DNA of 64,000 nucleotides from Metabacillus malikii. GTDB lineage: Bacteria > Bacillota > Bacilli > Bacillales > Bacillaceae. The DNA lies in assembly GCF_030813355.1 (NCBI RefSeq), contig NZ_JAUSUD010000005.1, positions 62,001 through 126,000 on the forward strand, in the 5' to 3' direction. The notes beneath the pieces were generated by a model, which was given only the letters and a program-made list of their open reading frames with translations, was not told where the DNA came from and ran no database searches. This document shows positions 62,735-64,000 of this stretch, piece by piece. Position 1 is the stretch's first letter. Every line of letters starts with the position of its first letter. The position numbers and the translations under genes are program-made.

Positions 62735-64000
62735 ATGAACAAAACAATCGGTATATTAGCACATGTGGATGCAGGTAAAACAACTTTTTCAGAGCAACTG
62801 CTTTATCATACAAAAAGTATTAAACAACGTGGCAGAGTCGACCATCAAAGTGCCTTTCTAGATAATCATGCAATCGAGAAGCAACGTGGGATTACAGTTT
62901 TTGCTGAACAAGGATTGTTTGCGTATAAAAACTCTACATATTATTTAATTGATACTCCTGGACATGTTGATTTTTCCCCGGAAATGGAACGTGCTATACA
63001 AGTAATGGATTATGCAATTGTTATTATTAGTGCCGTAGAAGGTGTGGAGGGACATACCGAGACGGTTTGGAACATATTAAAAAAACATCAAATTCCAACT
63101 TTTTTCTTTATAAATAAAATAGGTCGAACTGGTGCAGATATTGCTGCAGTTATGAAAGAAATAAAGGACCAACTTACAGAGGATACGTATGACTTTACAG
63201 AAGCATTTCATGAAGGGGACATGGACGAAGGGCTAATCGAATTTATTGCCGAGCGAGATGAGGAAATTTTAGACCAATACATGGAGTCAGGCTATGAACC
63301 TGATTTATGGTTACGAAAGTTACAGCATATGATTAATGCTACACAAATTACTCCATGCTTTTATGGTTCGGCACTACAAGATATAGGTGTGAAAGATTTT
63401 CTGGAAATATTCGATTTAATAACAACAACAAATTACAAAAACACTGATCCGTTAAGGGGTAAAGTTTATAAAGTTCGATATGACGAGAACGGCACAAGAG
63501 TAACATTTTTAAAAATTCTTAGTGGTCAAATTGCTGTACGTGATGAAATTAATTATGGGGATGATTTTCGGGAAAAGGTAACTCAAATTCGAAAATATAA
63601 TGGGAACCAATATGAGCAGGTAAACGTAGTATATGCTGGAGAGCTAATTGCTGTAATTGGACTATCCAATGCTACAATTGGTGATGGTGTTGGAGCACTA
63701 AAAAGTGTAGCACATTATGAGATGGTGCCAACATTAAAGTCCCGGGTTGTATTTGAAGATGAAATGAACCCGAGAGAGGCATTAGCATACTTTCGAATGT
63801 TAGAAGCAGAGGATCCATCATTACATGTTATGTGGGAAGAAAAGTTACAGCAAATCCATTTACATGTTATGGGTGCAATTCAGTTAGAAGTCCTAGTTGA
63901 AATGGTGCGGGAACGGTTTTCATTAAATATCATATTTGAACGCCCAGAAATCCTTTATAAAGAAACAATAGAATCAGATACAATCGGTTATGGTCATTTT
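62735..64000 (+). CDS. TetM-like translational GTPase (ribosomal protection type), C-terminus cut by window edge
   Basis: The first 422 codons of an elongation-factor-G-like GTPase. G1 is AHVDAGKTT, the switch region has RGITVFAEQ, G3 DTPGHVDF and G4 NKIG; in TetM and TetO the last is NKID. Domains II and III begin (GKVYKVRYDENGTRVTFLKILSGQIAVRD, then AEDPSLHVMWEEKLQQIHLHVMG). The protein resembles the Tet(M)/Tet(B)P/OtrA group, but chromosomal homologues in Bacillaceae need not give tetracycline resistance. GGGG about 12 nt before the ATG is a weak ribosome site; AAGGTG lies further upstream. Clear of sstT by a terminator. Confidence 0.85.
   Translation, partial: MNKTIGILAHVDAGKTTFSEQLLYHTKSIKQRGRVDHQSAFLDNHAIEKQRGITVFAEQGLFAYKNSTYYLIDTPGHVDFSPEMERAIQVMDYAIVIISAVEGVEGHTETVWNILKKHQIPTFFFINKIGRTGADIAAVMKEIKDQLTEDTYDFTEAFHEGDMDEGLIEFIAERDEEILDQYMESGYEPDLWLRKLQHMINATQITPCFYGSALQDIGVKDFLEIFDLITTTNYKNTDPLRGKVYKVRYDENGTRVTFLKILSGQIAVRDEINYGDDFREKVTQIRKYNGNQYEQVNVVYAGELIAVIGLSNATIGDGVGALKSVAHYEMVPTLKSRVVFEDEMNPREALAYFRMLEAEDPSLHVMWEEKLQQIHLHVMGAIQLEVLVEMVRERFSLNIIFERPEILYKETIESDTIGYGHF

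Overview
The window is low-GC, Gram-positive chromosomal DNA from a spore-forming Bacillaceae-type bacterium. Support: a SpoIIP-type engulfment protein, Bce-type detoxification genes, YesN/YesM regulators, YitT, DUF1456, a SinI-like protein, AGGAGG ribosome binding sites and frequent GTG/TTG starts. The species cannot be fixed from the sequence alone.

Layout. 1-2.6 kb: a truncated spoIIP paralogue divergent from a coiled-coil M23 peptidase. 2.86-6.03 kb: a cargo-free Tn552-like transposon (resolvase, DDE transposase, frameshifted AAA ATPase). 6.1-14.1 kb: a defence-type island with an intact two-gene unit (Hanks-type protein kinase plus DUF4062 protein), a ribbon-helix-helix regulator, a decayed type II Wadjet locus (jetA intact, jetB/jetC fused by a large deletion, jetD twice frameshifted) and a Uma2-family nuclease. 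14.2-20.4 kb: a frameshifted XRE regulator and a Bce-like response regulator/kinase/ABC module with an extra membrane-anchored protein. 20.5-32.7 kb: repeat debris, DUF1456, a YgjP-like metalloprotease, potABCD, an MFS protein with a short-peptide gene, an alpha/beta hydrolase, YitT and a lipoprotein. 32.9-45.0 kb: a galactoside-use locus (YesN/YesM, ABC transporter without ATPase, GH2 beta-galactosidase, GH36 alpha-galactosidase). 45.1-46.2 kb: a 51-52 bp tandem array. 46.9-51.3 kb: DUF1538 plus P-II-like protein, a glycerol-1-phosphate dehydrogenase homologue, a c-di-GMP riboswitch ahead of a SinI-like gene, and a uracil-DNA glycosylase homologue. 51.4-55.7 kb: sensor kinase, two short peptides, two GNAT-like proteins and a NarL-type regulator. 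56.1-60.2 kb: an OmpR/VanS-type pair and a serine hydrolase gene with a premature stop. 60.4-60.96 kb: a second 52-bp tandem array. 61.4-64 kb: SstT and a truncated TetM-like GTPase.

The best candidate for an undescribed system is a peptide regulon split over two loci. Three tiny minus-strand genes, all too short for ordinary gene callers, encode 31-36 residue peptides sharing TP[IL]WTxQ[LI]IR, and a fourth is a decayed copy. Two lie directly behind a pair of acetyltransferase-like genes; one lies ahead of an MFS transporter 25 kb away. The kinase gene, the acetyltransferase/peptide operon and the distant peptide/MFS locus each have the same promoter design: a TATGACARCYGTAACT-type box, exactly 23 nt, then TATRAT. 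I infer that the nearby NarL-type regulator controls all three promoters and that the peptides are secreted or modified signals or toxins. The second candidate is the kinase-DUF4062 pair in the defence island. The third is a c-di-GMP riboswitch whose expression hairpin overlaps the ribosome binding site of a SinI-like antirepressor gene.
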